40,719 nucleotides of DNA from Batkoa obscura (GCA_030770535.1 JASVEC010000150.1:1-40719); one strand, 5' to 3'. Positions 22,940 through 32,140 are shown, counted from the first letter of the stretch. Numbers and translations are program-made. The notes: generated from the sequence alone by a model not told the origin.

Positions 22940-23125
22940 CGTCACATCATTACGTCTCATTTGAATAATTCTGTTTATATTTTCTTCTCTTTCCAGTCTT
23001 TTCGTCTTTTCAAGCCTTTCTTTCGCACGCTTATACCTATAACTAATTATATAGAATGCCAGTGCAATTCCAAAAACACATACTAAAAGTGAGATAGCAA
23101 TATTTACAAAAGTATCAAGTGCCAT
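22312..23125 (-). CDS. SPRY-domain single-pass membrane protein A
   Basis: Exon 1 22687-23125, 46-nt intron (GTAATT...ATACAG), exon 2 22312-22640; 255 residues. The N-terminus has one transmembrane helix (about 7-28), then a basic, charged stalk (RYKRAKERLEKTKRLEREENINR). From about residue 75 comes a SPRY domain: a KATVGEEERIILKENDTIYF lead-in, YYEIELLDF, FELLFGYA, GDIIGCFYDLSLNEVTFTYNG, YPTIY, and VKYNLGDQPFHY. This layout (one N-terminal helix plus SPRY) recalls yeast Ssh4/Ear1, adaptors that recruit the Rsp5 ubiquitin ligase to membrane cargo, but I see no PY motif, so function is open. The minus-strand 5' leader is A/G-rich. It is paired with gene B at 24629-25424. Confidence 0.8.
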
Positions 23126-24351
23126 TTTAATTAATTTCGAAATGTCATTTCAGTGCTTTTTATACTTTTTTCTTTTTCTTTTTAACTTTTTCTTTTTTCT
23201 TTTTATTAATTTAAACCTGCTTTCGGTTTTTTCAAGAGATCCTACTTTTTTTTAGCGAAAAAAGTAAGAGATGTTACTAGTTGTATCATAAGCTTTTGCT
23301 ACATGAAAATAAAAATACAATCTAGTGAAAGCGAATGACTGCTGCAATTATATACTTTTACCACTTCTTATACATACAAAAAAATAAAAATACTGTTAAA
23401 AGCCTATTATTTTTCTATCTATGACTATTAAGGAATTATATTGGTATGTATAATTTTATAAATCTTTTATTCTCAAAAATGTATCATATATATTATAAAT
23501 AATGATTAGTTATTTTCTTTATTTTCAAGTTATATATATCCATTAACTGCATGCTTTGACAATAATTTTCAATATTAAAAGACCAAATGTAAACAAATTA
23601 GTTTATTAACGAGTACTTTTCAAAATGACTCTTTTAGATCGAATCACCCCAAAAAGATCGATTGTGTCAAATAAATCCATCAGCTTTTGTTTGTTATTTT
23701 AAATAAAAGGCTACGATAGGTCAAGCCTCAGATAATGATTTGGGACACTTATATGTGTTCATGATATCTAAAATACTGTCGAATCATAAATATTCTAACA
23801 CCATTCTAACCCTTTTTTAAGTTACCTTGAATAGTATGTTAAATTAAATAATATTATGTATAGTACAAAAAAAGTATTAAAATAAAATTTAAAGAATTAC
23901 AGTTTTATTTGTATAAATACTTGTGCAAAATAAGTATCATTTGATTCTTTAATATAAACTGAAAAATCAACCCATTTAGATTGATTGGTTTTTTTTATAT
24001 TAACAAGATATATGAAGTGTTGTTACAAAGATAAGAATTGCAATTGAACCAAGAATTAATTTCTATGTATACTAGAAAAGACTAGAGTCAAAAAGATAGC
24101 CTATTTGACCTAGTGTTAATGATCTTAAAATCGATCCAAATGGGCTAAAATTTAATAAGAGTACTTGTCAATAATGAAGTTTCATAGTATAGCTATTTTA
24201 ATACCCCAGATAAGAAGTTGAATTAAATTAAGGATAAAAAAGTACTCAATCTTAGAAGCTTTTTTATATTTTAAACTAGGACAAAATAAGTTACCTATTA
24301 TATTGCCTTAAACATTAACTTTTTATATTCATTTGATACTATTTTATTATA
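23126..24351. other. Intergenic between SPRY gene A and MITE copy 5
   Basis: About 1.2 kb. It begins with an A/G-rich leader (T/C-rich on +, 23160-23215) that is a diverged match to the leader of gene B. A short AT hairpin occurs at about 23250-23275. No coding sequence was recognised in the rest. Confidence 0.5.
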
Positions 24352-24452
24352 TGGGGATGTCTTTTCTGATTTCATTATTTCTTCCATTTTTTAAACGCTG
24401 TTTAAGCGGAAAATTTGTTAGTAAAACTCTTAAACATAAAAGTATATCCCCA
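24352..24452 (+). mobile_element. MITE copy 5
   Basis: 101 bp, TGGGGATG...TATCCCCA flanked by TA on each side (24350-24351 and 24453-24454). One of the best-preserved copies. A short open frame running through it is chance, not a gene. Confidence 0.85.
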
Positions 24453-24591
24453 TATATTAAACAATTCAAAACTAGAAATTATTATTTTATACCAAACGCT
24501 GTTTTCATTCTTTCATCACTTTATCAAGCTATTAATTTTTAAACAATATATATAAATGTTGTATACTTTTTGAAGAACAATTATTTAATTT

Positions 24592-25256
24592 TAAATAAAA
24601 AATTATAAACAATATTTACAATATTGAACTAATAGCTAGGAGGTAACTCTTGGATATAATTGCATTCTAAACCAAGTTTAAGTTGATTAGCACGACGGTA
24701 ATGAAAAGGTTGATCACCAAGATTATATTTCACTAAAGTACCTTTAGTACTATAAATAGTGGGATACATTAAAGTTTGATTAAACTGATAGTAACATAAG
24801 TCACTACCATTATAAGTAAATGTGACTTCGTTTAATGATAAGTCATAAAAACAACCTATAATATCTCCTCGTTTAAGAGTATGCACAAATGTATTCGAGT
24901 ATTGCTCTTCATTTATATTCACACCGTATATTTTACTATTTAGTAGTATATGTAATTCTGTATTAAATTAGTAAACTTGTAAATATATATATATAATAAT
25001 TACCATGAATTTTGCTACTACTTTTATTCGCATATCCAAATAAAAGCTCAAAACTTTCATCAAAATCTAATAATTCGATTTCATAATACATCGATTCTGG
25101 ATTCACTTTGTATTTTTTTGCTTGTATTATACAGTTATCATTAAAATATATAGTATCATTTTCTTTTAGTATTATCATTTCTTCTTCTCCAACAGTTGCC
25201 TTAAATTTAGTCTTATTTTTCAAGTTGTTTTCAATCCTTATTTCGCTTAATTGAAT
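24592..25256. repeat. 665-bp near-identical tract, copy B
   Basis: Partner of 22275-22939. The identical part includes the 46-nt intron and about 35 bp beyond the stop codon, which are not under protein-level constraint. This points to a recent copying event rather than selection. Confidence 0.9.
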
Positions 25257-25424
25257 TGTCGTATTATTACCTCCAACTTGTGCTGTTCTATCGCTATTTA
25301 TTTCTCTTTCATAACTTTCTCTTATACGCTTGTACATAATGCTAACAATATAAAAAGCTATACTAAGTATGAAAAAAGATGCTACAAGCGATATACCAGT
25401 ATATGCAAAATTACTAAGAGTCAT
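24629..25424 (-). CDS. SPRY-domain single-pass membrane protein B
   Basis: Exon 1 25004-25424, 46-nt intron, exon 2 24629-24957; 249 residues. From about residue 53 onward it is the same protein as gene A except for one residue. Its first 52 residues differ almost throughout: a transmembrane helix of different sequence (GISLVASFFILSIAFYIVS), a shorter basic stalk (MYKRIRESYEREINSDR) and a Gly/Asn linker. Both keep the same architecture, so the divergent parts still look functional. Upstream the leader is A/G-rich as in gene A. Confidence 0.8.
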
Positions 25425-25840
25425 TTTTAAATTAACATTTTATGTGACATTTTGGCTTTTTTATATTTTTTTTACTTTCTTTTTAATTCCTTCTTTTTTC
25501 TTTTTATTGTTGACTTAGACTTGTATTTTTCCGCCTATGACTATTATTGAAGAACATATTGCTATACTTTTAATTTCACTATATTTTTGTTAAACTTTTA
25601 CCACTATATGTTATATAATGGAGTTGTCCGAGTTGGTTTCAGAATTTACTTAGTTAATCCAAATTTTAAATTTTTAAATTTATGTCTAATGTGACGGCTA
25701 AATCTAAAAAGCCTAAATTAGATCTCTATTTAAAACTTATTTTAGTTGTTTCTTTTTCTTAAATAGCTAATTTTCCTAACTACATATTTTATGTTAGTTC
25801 TGTTAGATATTTAATAGATATATAATATATAACTATATGA

Positions 25841-25909
25841 TTATATAATTATATAAATACATAATTATATAAACACATAATTATATAAACACATAATTAT
25901 ATAAACACA
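25841..25909. repeat. 16-bp tandem array in transposon 5' region
   Basis: About four copies of ACATAATTATATAAAC (the first ones degenerate) between the left terminal repeat and the first ORF. The position suits transposase-binding subterminal repeats, but this is only positional inference. Confidence 0.7.
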
Positions 25910-25946
25910 GTTATTTGACTTTATTTTTTGTTGAAATAAAAATAAA

Positions 25947-26402
25947 ATGCAAACTTTCATAACTAAACTTCGAAATGGAATTTTTGAAAACTTCAATACA
26001 ATAGGGAGGAGTACACAATATAAACATTGTAATTCATTTACATCAATTTTAAGAGCTACTTATAACAACCCAAGGTTTATGGAATTTTATAATAAAACAA
26101 AACAAAGAAAAGATATATTATCAAAGTTTACTATCGATAATAATAAACTTAATCAAGTAATGTATAAAATTAGTGCTTTAAGGGAAACAGGAAACAAAAG
26201 TCAGCAAGTAGCGTTATTATCAACTATAGCTTCAGTATATTCTTTTGATGAATGTAAGAGTTTTGGGTTTAATATAAATAGAAATCAATATGATTATTCA
26301 AAAACAAGTAATAATAATAAAATATCAACATTACAACCTATTATTAAAAATACAAAAAAATTAAAGATGACCAAATTGAAACTATCATACAATATTTACT
26401 AA
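25947..26402 (+). CDS. Transposon ORF, N-terminal part of transposase (copy 1)
   Basis: 151 codons. Basic and Asn/Lys-rich, no recognised domain. Its last 16 codons (from LKMTKLK) are out of frame relative to copy 2, where the same stretch reads DEQIETIIQYLLNDSTISS. The start ATG follows the AT-rich 5' region. It is likely the N-terminal part of one longer transposase with the following ORF, now separated by one frame change and a short non-coding join, or a short intron that I could not define. Confidence 0.55.
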   Translation: MQTFITKLRNGIFENFNTIGRSTQYKHCNSFTSILRATYNNPRFMEFYNKTKQRKDILSKFTIDNNKLNQVMYKISALRETGNKSQQVALLSTIASVYSFDECKSFGFNINRNQYDYSKTSNNNKISTLQPIIKNTKKLKMTKLKLSYNIY

Positions 26403-27647
26403 ATGATTCAACTATTTCATCAAGATTTAATAAAAAAAATAACGATAGTAAATATTCATCAGATAATATATATATTAAATAAAAGTAGAAGAATGATATA
26501 TAGTAAATATTTGAATGATCTAAGAGATAAAGCAGTAGCTAGGTCAACGTTCTTTAAATATATACCAACTAATTTCAAAAATCCAGCAAGAAAAACGGAT
26601 CTATGTAATATATGTACCCAGTATACAGTTAGAAAAAAGTTATTTAAAAATAAAATAAATACAGCAAAAAACAAAGCAGAGATACAAGAAATTTTCAACG
26701 AAGAAGAAAAATTATACAAATTACATAAATTCTGTGTTGATACTCAAAAAAACACATTTAATGAAACTATCAAAAAATTAAATAACAAAAGTTGTATAAT
26801 AGTTTTAGATTTTAAACAAAATATGGAAATAGGAACAAGACCAGATTCAATAAATCTAGATCATTATAATAAACAAGCTATATCAGTATTAGGTTTTGGT
26901 GTTTTATATTTAAAAGATGATAAAACAATAGCCAAAGTTTACTTTGATTATTTATCTGAAATATTGAATCATGATTCAGCATATGCAGGAGATTGTTTAA
27001 TCGATTTAATCTCTACAGAGCTTCTATTTAAAAAGTTTACAAAAATTAATATATGGGCAGATACAGGAAATCATTTTAGATCCCAAGAGTTTCTACACTA
27101 TATGTTTAAACAAATTCATAAAATAAATAGTAGTTTGAATGTCAATCTTAATTTTTTTGCTGAGCATCATGGAAAAAGTATAGTTGATGGACATTTTGGA
27201 AACCTTTCAAAATGGAAAAGTAGTTTTGAAGCGTTAGGTAAAATAGAAGATATCGATCAATTAATTTCAAGATTTGAGGCTTTTATTTGTGAGCATAATA
27301 AAATTAATAACTCGACTGTTAATAATGGGAAAACAGATATAATTTTTAAAAAGTATAAAAGAAACAAAAATACAAAAAGAATAATAGAGATGCAGGGCAT
27401 TAAGAAGTATTTACATTTTATTAAACATAACAATAAACTACATTGTTATCCAGTATCTGATACATCAAAAAAAAGCGATATAGTCCCAATTAAAGTTATA
27501 GAGTCTATAGAAAACAGAAAAATTAAAAGATCAATCCCAGCTTACCTTACGAAGATAACAGAGAATTTAAAAATTTCGATATTTACTAAGCAAGTGAGTA
27601 GTTTGTTGAATGATAGAAATAGATTGTTAAATGTTAGGATTACTTAA
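26403..27647 (+). CDS. DDE-like transposase, catalytic part (copy 1)
   Basis: 414 codons, open. The first 25 or so codons overlap in another frame with what copy 2 shows to be ORF1 sequence, so the real coding part probably begins near RRMIYSKYLND (26489). Features: a zinc-ribbon-like CNIC pair at about 68-71 with upstream NPARKT, a coiled segment, then a likely RNase-H-fold catalytic core. The core has VLDFKQNMEIG (first Asp about 137), WADTGNHFRSQEF (second Asp about 219) and the block HHGKSIVDGHFGNL (about 255-268) with a candidate third acidic residue. The D...DxGxxF...HGxSxxDxxFG order is that of a broad group of eukaryotic DDE transposases, but I cannot name the superfamily. Copy 1 may still code for an active protein. 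Confidence 0.65.
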   Translation: MIQLFHQDLIKKITIVNIHQIIYILNKSRRMIYSKYLNDLRDKAVARSTFFKYIPTNFKNPARKTDLCNICTQYTVRKKLFKNKINTAKNKAEIQEIFNEEEKLYKLHKFCVDTQKNTFNETIKKLNNKSCIIVLDFKQNMEIGTRPDSINLDHYNKQAISVLGFGVLYLKDDKTIAKVYFDYLSEILNHDSAYAGDCLIDLISTELLFKKFTKINIWADTGNHFRSQEFLHYMFKQIHKINSSLNVNLNFFAEHHGKSIVDGHFGNLSKWKSSFEALGKIEDIDQLISRFEAFICEHNKINNSTVNNGKTDIIFKKYKRNKNTKRIIEMQGIKKYLHFIKHNNKLHCYPVSDTSKKSDIVPIKVIESIENRKIKRSIPAYLTKITENLKISIFTKQVSSLLNDRNRLLNVRIT

Positions 27648-27648
27648 G

Positions 27649-27806
27649 TTATTAATAGCTAAGTTAATAAATAGTCAAAGAACAAGTAACTGTAATAATA
27701 TGTAAAAACTATTATTACTTGTACTATATAGGGATGGTTAATTATAGTTTTGGGGCTAACCACTCCCTCCCATGCAGCTATTTATTAACTTGGCAATATA
27801 TTAATA
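27649..27806. repeat. Nested inverted repeats in transposon 3' region (copy 1)
   Basis: AAGTTAATAAATAG at 27661-27674 is the perfect reverse complement of CTATTTATTAACTT at 27778-27791, with weaker pairing continuing outward (TTATTAATA words on both sides). Inside lies a second foldback, AGGGATGGTTA at about 27730 against TAACCACTCCCT at about 27758. The same cassette recurs in copy 2 at about 29677-29835. Confidence 0.75.
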
Positions 27807-28132
27807 ATGTAATTATAACATTAAAATAGTTTATTTATTTGATAATAAATCTACAATATTGGTTATAAAGCGGTTGATAATAAATATTTCTCAATTAAGC
27901 TTTATAAGAACATGTATTTAAGATCTAGTAGAAATTCAACTAACTTACAGTATGAGCTATAATAGAATGATTTAGAACTGTGTTTTGGTACTTTTGTTTT
28001 AATAAAAGATGTGATTTTATAGAATTTTAAGCGAAGTTTTTAAAATACAAAATTTTTCAAAAATTGGATAAAATAATGAAACTAATTCAGACAACCCCAA
28101 GTAGTGTTATTATCAACTATAGCTTCAGTATA

Positions 28133-28232
28133 TGAGGATGTATTTTTGTGTTTAAGAATTTTACTAACAAATTTTCCACTCAAATAGTGCTTAAAAAACG
28201 GAAAAATAATGAAATCAAAAAAAACAGCCCCA
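28133..28232 (-). mobile_element. MITE copy 6, inserted in transposon copy 2
   Basis: 100 bp, TGAGGATG...CAGCCCCA. Copy 1 of the host transposon has the empty site (CTTCAGTATATTCTTTTG near 26231); copy 2 has CTTCAGTATA, the element, then TATTCTTTTG. The inserted sequence is exactly bounded by a duplicated TA (28131-28132 and 28233-28234). Confidence 0.9.
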
Positions 28233-29153
28233 TATTCTTTTGATGAATGTAAGAGTTTTGGGTTTAATATAAACAGAAATCAATATAATTATTCAAAAAT
28301 AAGTAATAATAATAAAGTATCAACATTACAACCTATTATCAAAAATACAAAAATACAAAAATACAAAAAAATTAAAGACGAGCAAATTGAAACTATTATA
28401 CAATATTTACTAAATGATTCAACTATTTCATCAAGATTTAATAAAAAAAATAATGATAGTAAATATTCATCAGATAACATATATATTAAATAAAAGAAGA
28501 ATGATATACAGTAGATATTTTAATAATTTAAAAGATAAAGCAGTAGCTAGGTCAACATTTTTTAAAATATATACCAAGTAATTTCAAAAATCCAGCAAGA
28601 AAAACGGATATATATAATATATGTGCACAGTATACAGTTAGAAGAAAGTTATTTGAAAATAAAATAAATACAGCAATAAAAAACAAAGCAGAGATAGAAG
28701 AAATTTTCAATGAAGAAAAAAAATCATACAAATTATACAAATTATACATTATACAAATTCTGTGTTGATACTCAAAAAAACACATTTAATGAAACTATCA
28801 AAAAATTAAATAACAAAAGCTGTATAATAATTTTAGATTTTAAACAAAATATGGAAATAGGAACAAGGCCAGATTCAATAAATCTAGATCATTATAATAA
28901 ACAAGCTATATCAGTATTAGGTTTTGGTGTTTTATATTTAAAAGATGATAAAACAATAGGCAAAGTTTACTTTGATTATTTATCTGAAATATTGAACCAT
29001 GGTTCAGCATATGCAGGAGATTGTTTAATCGATTTAATCTCACAGAGCTTTTATTTAAAAAGTTTACAAAAATTAATATATGGGCAGATACAGGAAATCA
29101 TTTTAGATCCCAAGAGCTCCTACACTATATGTTTAAACAAATTCATAAAATAA
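28209..29153 (+). pseudogene. Broken transposase of transposon copy 2
   Basis: Fragments matching copy 1: the ORF1 end (28230-28493), then catalytic-core pieces from 28710 (VDTQKNTFNETIKKLNNKSC onward) to 29153, continuing in another frame to 29242 and further, broken, to about 29675. The core Asp motifs are still readable, but the gene is split by several frame changes and stops. Confidence 0.8.
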
Positions 29154-30122
29154 ATAGTAGTTTGAATGTCAATCTTAATTTTTTTGCTGAGTATCATGGA
29201 AAAAGTATAGTTGATGGTCATTTTGGAAACCTTTCAAAATAGAAAGGTAATTTTGAAGCATTAGGTAAAATAGAAGACATTAATCAATTAATTTCAAGAT
29301 TTGAGGCTTTTATCTGCGAGCATAATAAAATTAATAACTCAACTGTTAATAATGGGAAAACAGATATAATTTTTAAAAAATATAAAAGAAACAAAAATAT
29401 AAAAAGAATAATAGAGATGTAAGGCATTAAGAAGTATTTACATTTTATTAAACATAACAATAAACTACATTGTTATCCAGTATCTGATACATCAAAAAAA
29501 AGCGATATAGTTCCAATTAAAGCTATAGAGTCTATAGAAAATAGAAAAACCAAAAGATCAATCCCAGCTTACCTTACGAAGATAACAGAGAATTTAAAAT
29601 TTTCGGTATTTACTAAGCAAGTAAGTAGTTTGTTGAATGATAGAAATAGATTATTAAACGTTAAGATTACTTAAGTTATTAATAACTAAGTTAATAAATA
29701 GTCAAAGAACAAGTAACTGTAATAATATGTAAAAACTATTATTGTACTATATAGGGATGGTTAATTATAGTTTTGGGGCTAACCACTCCCTCCCATGCAG
29801 CTATTTATTAACTTGACAATATATTAATAATGCAATTGTAGCATTAAAATAGTTTATTTATTTGATAATAAATCTGCAATGTTGATTATAAAGCAGCCAA
29901 TAATAAATATTTCTCAATAAAGTTTTATAGGAATATATATTTAAGATCTAGTAGAAATTCAACTAACTTACAGTATAAACTATAATAGAATGATTTAGAA
30001 CTGTGTCCGGATACTTTTGTTTTAATAAAAGATTTGATTTTATAGAATTTTAAGCGAAGTTTTTAAAATACAAATTTTTCTAAAAATTGGATAAAATAAT
30101 GAAACTAATTCAAACAACCCCA

Positions 30123-30362
30123 AATATAAAAAATTTAGTTGAAAGGATCATATACATTCATTTTTACAAAAAATAAGCCATTGTAACATATCATTGTATT
30201 AAAAAGTATATTGTTCATTAAGATAATATTTCAGAAGTACGATACAAAACTCAAAATTAAAGATAGATAACTTATAACTAAATATAATTTTTATTTCAGT
30301 AAACCCAATCAATTGTTTAATTAAATAGATAACCAGAAGTAAACGGTGTCCTAATTAACTAT
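30123..30362. other. Gap between transposon copy 2 and the F-box gene
   Basis: AT-rich spacer and the 3' flank of the F-box gene. No feature was seen. Confidence 0.5.
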
Positions 30363-31697
30363 TTAGCTTAATTTCATCCAATTTAGCATTGCGATTTGTT
30401 CTAGTTTTTTATAGCACATTATGTCCATATGAGGTCCGGTAGGTGCAATAAGAAGCAAAGGAGAAGTAATCTTATAGCTAACTCCTATATACTTGTTGGT
30501 CAAATTCCACTTTTTAATTTTAATTACTTCAAGGTTTGGAAAGAAAGATAAGAAGCACAAAAAGTCTTCCATTGTAGTACTCAAATAACTAATTGTAACT
30601 TGCTTTATAAATTTACATTTAAATAAATTCCTTTTACTAGATATATGCTGATAGTACTTTTTTACATAAATATTTTTTCCATTTATATTATACTTTTTAA
30701 ATGTGTCTTCAATACTAAAATCTAGTTTATCAAAATAAATTGTCTGTATATTTGGTAATGAGGCTATTGATTTTAATGACTTCTTTGATAGCTCTTTAAT
30801 ATAAATTTGGTTTAAAGTGGGTAGCTTTATCAAATCATAAGTTGTTGGTTTAATGAAATCAAAGTGTCCTAAAGTTATTAAATTAGAAACCCTAATTAAT
30901 TTGGAATAATTACTTCCAACTTCAAAAAATGTACCTAGTTTGTCCTTTAGCTTCACGCTTTTTAGTCGGTCTAAAGTCCCAAAATAATCAATATTAAAAT
31001 CAATGTCTAGCAATCCTTCAATATCTAAGTTTAGTGGAGAAGTAAAGTCTATACTGGAATCAAATTCACATGGAGTAATAATATAATTTTTAGATTTTAA
31101 CTGTAAAAAAGATAATTTGCTAAAGCTATGTTTAATAGCTTCCATTCCATTAAGATACAAATCTCTACTTGAAGAGTGGAATATAAATGACTTTAAAATA
31201 TTGGGGTTTAAATAGTTAACAATCGATTGTATATCTCCATTATGGCCGTACATTTCGATTATTTCAATTTGAAACAAATAGTTCCTAAATAGGTCTAAAT
31301 ACTGTGTAGAACTAATATCTGATGACTTTATAATAATTCTCTTTAACTTTGGTAACTCCATTTTGATCTCTTTTATACTACTATTATTAGATAAGTGCTC
31401 ATAATACAAGGATATTATATTAGGACAATAATTAATGTATTCGATTTCATTACTGTTTATATTTAAATGCCTCATTATTGAGCCGTTCTCCTTTATAAAC
31501 TTTAGTTGGTACTGTTGGTATTGCCTAAATGTGTTGTGATTGTATTTTGAATAAATTAAATTCACTCTAATAATATTGTTTATAATATTACATATTACTT
31601 TATTTAAAAGGCGTAATTCAATCAATTTTTCTGGACTTATAAATAGAAATACCTCTTCTAACAATATATCAGATAACAAATTAAAAATTAGTTTCAT
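30363..31697 (-). CDS. F-box/leucine-rich repeat protein
   Basis: Likely substrate-recognition subunit of an SCF ubiquitin ligase, or a member of a fast-evolving F-box family. Single exon, 444 residues from the ATG at 31695-31697; a GTG five codons upstream is not used in eukaryotes. An N-terminal F-box lies at about residues 1-45 (LLSDILLEEVFLFISPEKLIELRLLNKVICNII). Irregular leucine-rich segments with LxxLxLxxN-like spacing run through the rest, for example IKEIKMELPKLKRIIIKSSD, SIASLPNIQTIYFDKLDFS and FFPNLEVIKIKKWNL. No transmembrane helix. It is the only intact member of this family in the window; four relics share its N-terminal pattern. Confidence 0.75.
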   Translation of the reverse strand: MKLIFNLLSDILLEEVFLFISPEKLIELRLLNKVICNIINNIIRVNLIYSKYNHNTFRQYQQYQLKFIKENGSIMRHLNINSNEIEYINYCPNIISLYYEHLSNNSSIKEIKMELPKLKRIIIKSSDISSTQYLDLFRNYLFQIEIIEMYGHNGDIQSIVNYLNPNILKSFIFHSSSRDLYLNGMEAIKHSFSKLSFLQLKSKNYIITPCEFDSSIDFTSPLNLDIEGLLDIDFNIDYFGTLDRLKSVKLKDKLGTFFEVGSNYSKLIRVSNLITLGHFDFIKPTTYDLIKLPTLNQIYIKELSKKSLKSIASLPNIQTIYFDKLDFSIEDTFKKYNINGKNIYVKKYYQHISSKRNLFKCKFIKQVTISYLSTTMEDFLCFLSFFPNLEVIKIKKWNLTNKYIGVSYKITSPLLLIAPTGPHMDIMCYKKLEQIAMLNWMKLS

Positions 31698-32140
31698 GGT
31701 TAATAAATTCACAAAAAGCTTTTCATTTCTATTTTTTTATATTTTTATTACATACACTCAATATTTAAAACGGTATATTAAAGGGGGTTTTGTATTATGC
31801 CCTATTGGACATATTTAGGGCAAAATTAAAAATAAGCCAACAGGTTAAAAAAATACTTTTGGCTCCTTTTAAAAGCTAGGCAAAGTTTTTTGCCCAAAAC
31901 TCCATTTATTGATAAGATTGATTGATACATAACTTATATTGCATCTAATGTCAGTAGATTAATTCAAGAGTAGAACATTGTAATAATCTGGCTGATTCAA
32001 ATTATAATTTAGTATTAAGCAAATTGGTAATACACTATACTAGTAATACTTAATATTGTTCCTGTAAAATAGTTATACATGATCATATCTCAATATAGCT
32101 TTTATGTGTAGCTTTGCTTTCTATCTTAAATATAAATTTT
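31698..32140. other. Intergenic, 5' side of the F-box gene
   Basis: AT-rich promoter region of the F-box gene on the minus strand. No convincing motif was seen. Confidence 0.5.

Larger units (their letters stand above)
25619..28099 (+). mobile_element. DNA transposon, copy 1 (2.48 kb, both ends present)
   Basis: Bounded by imperfect terminal inverted repeats of about 24 bp: left TGGAGTTGTCCGAGTTGGTT, right (as reverse complement) TGGGGTTGTCTGAATTAGTT, both followed by TCA. Inside are a 16-bp tandem array, an accessory-type ORF, a transposase ORF and a structured 3' region. Flanks are AA on the left and, beyond the second copy, AA on the right. The family of the transposase is not recognised. 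The left subterminal TTTCAGAATTTACTTAG and the right subterminal TTTCATTATTTTATCC are also found at the two ends of the window's MITEs. Confidence 0.8.
28100..30122 (+). mobile_element. DNA transposon, copy 2, 5'-truncated and head-to-tail with copy 1
   Basis: Starts directly after the right terminal CCCCA of copy 1, at a point equivalent to 26207, and runs to its own right end (ACAACCCCA, 30122). It lacks the left end and about 590 bp. Coding sequence is broken: for example a TAG at 29240-29242, a TAA in place of a Gln codon near 29418, a missing base near 29042 and an extra short repeat near 28740. A MITE is inserted at 28133-28232. A few percent divergence from copy 1 is evident by eye. 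Confidence 0.8.

Noticed and set aside
24333-24542. 69-codon + strand ORF
   Set aside because: It runs through MITE copy 5 and its flanks; composition and lack of family resemblance make it a chance frame.
25803-25840. TATAT-rich tract as an autonomous replication origin
   Set aside because: Such tracts occur across the window and no further evidence supports origin function.
26459-26719. Minus-strand ORFs over the transposon (also 28289-28480 and 28552-28785)
   Set aside because: Antisense shadows of the transposase frame; rich in Phe/Leu/Ile because of the AT-rich template.
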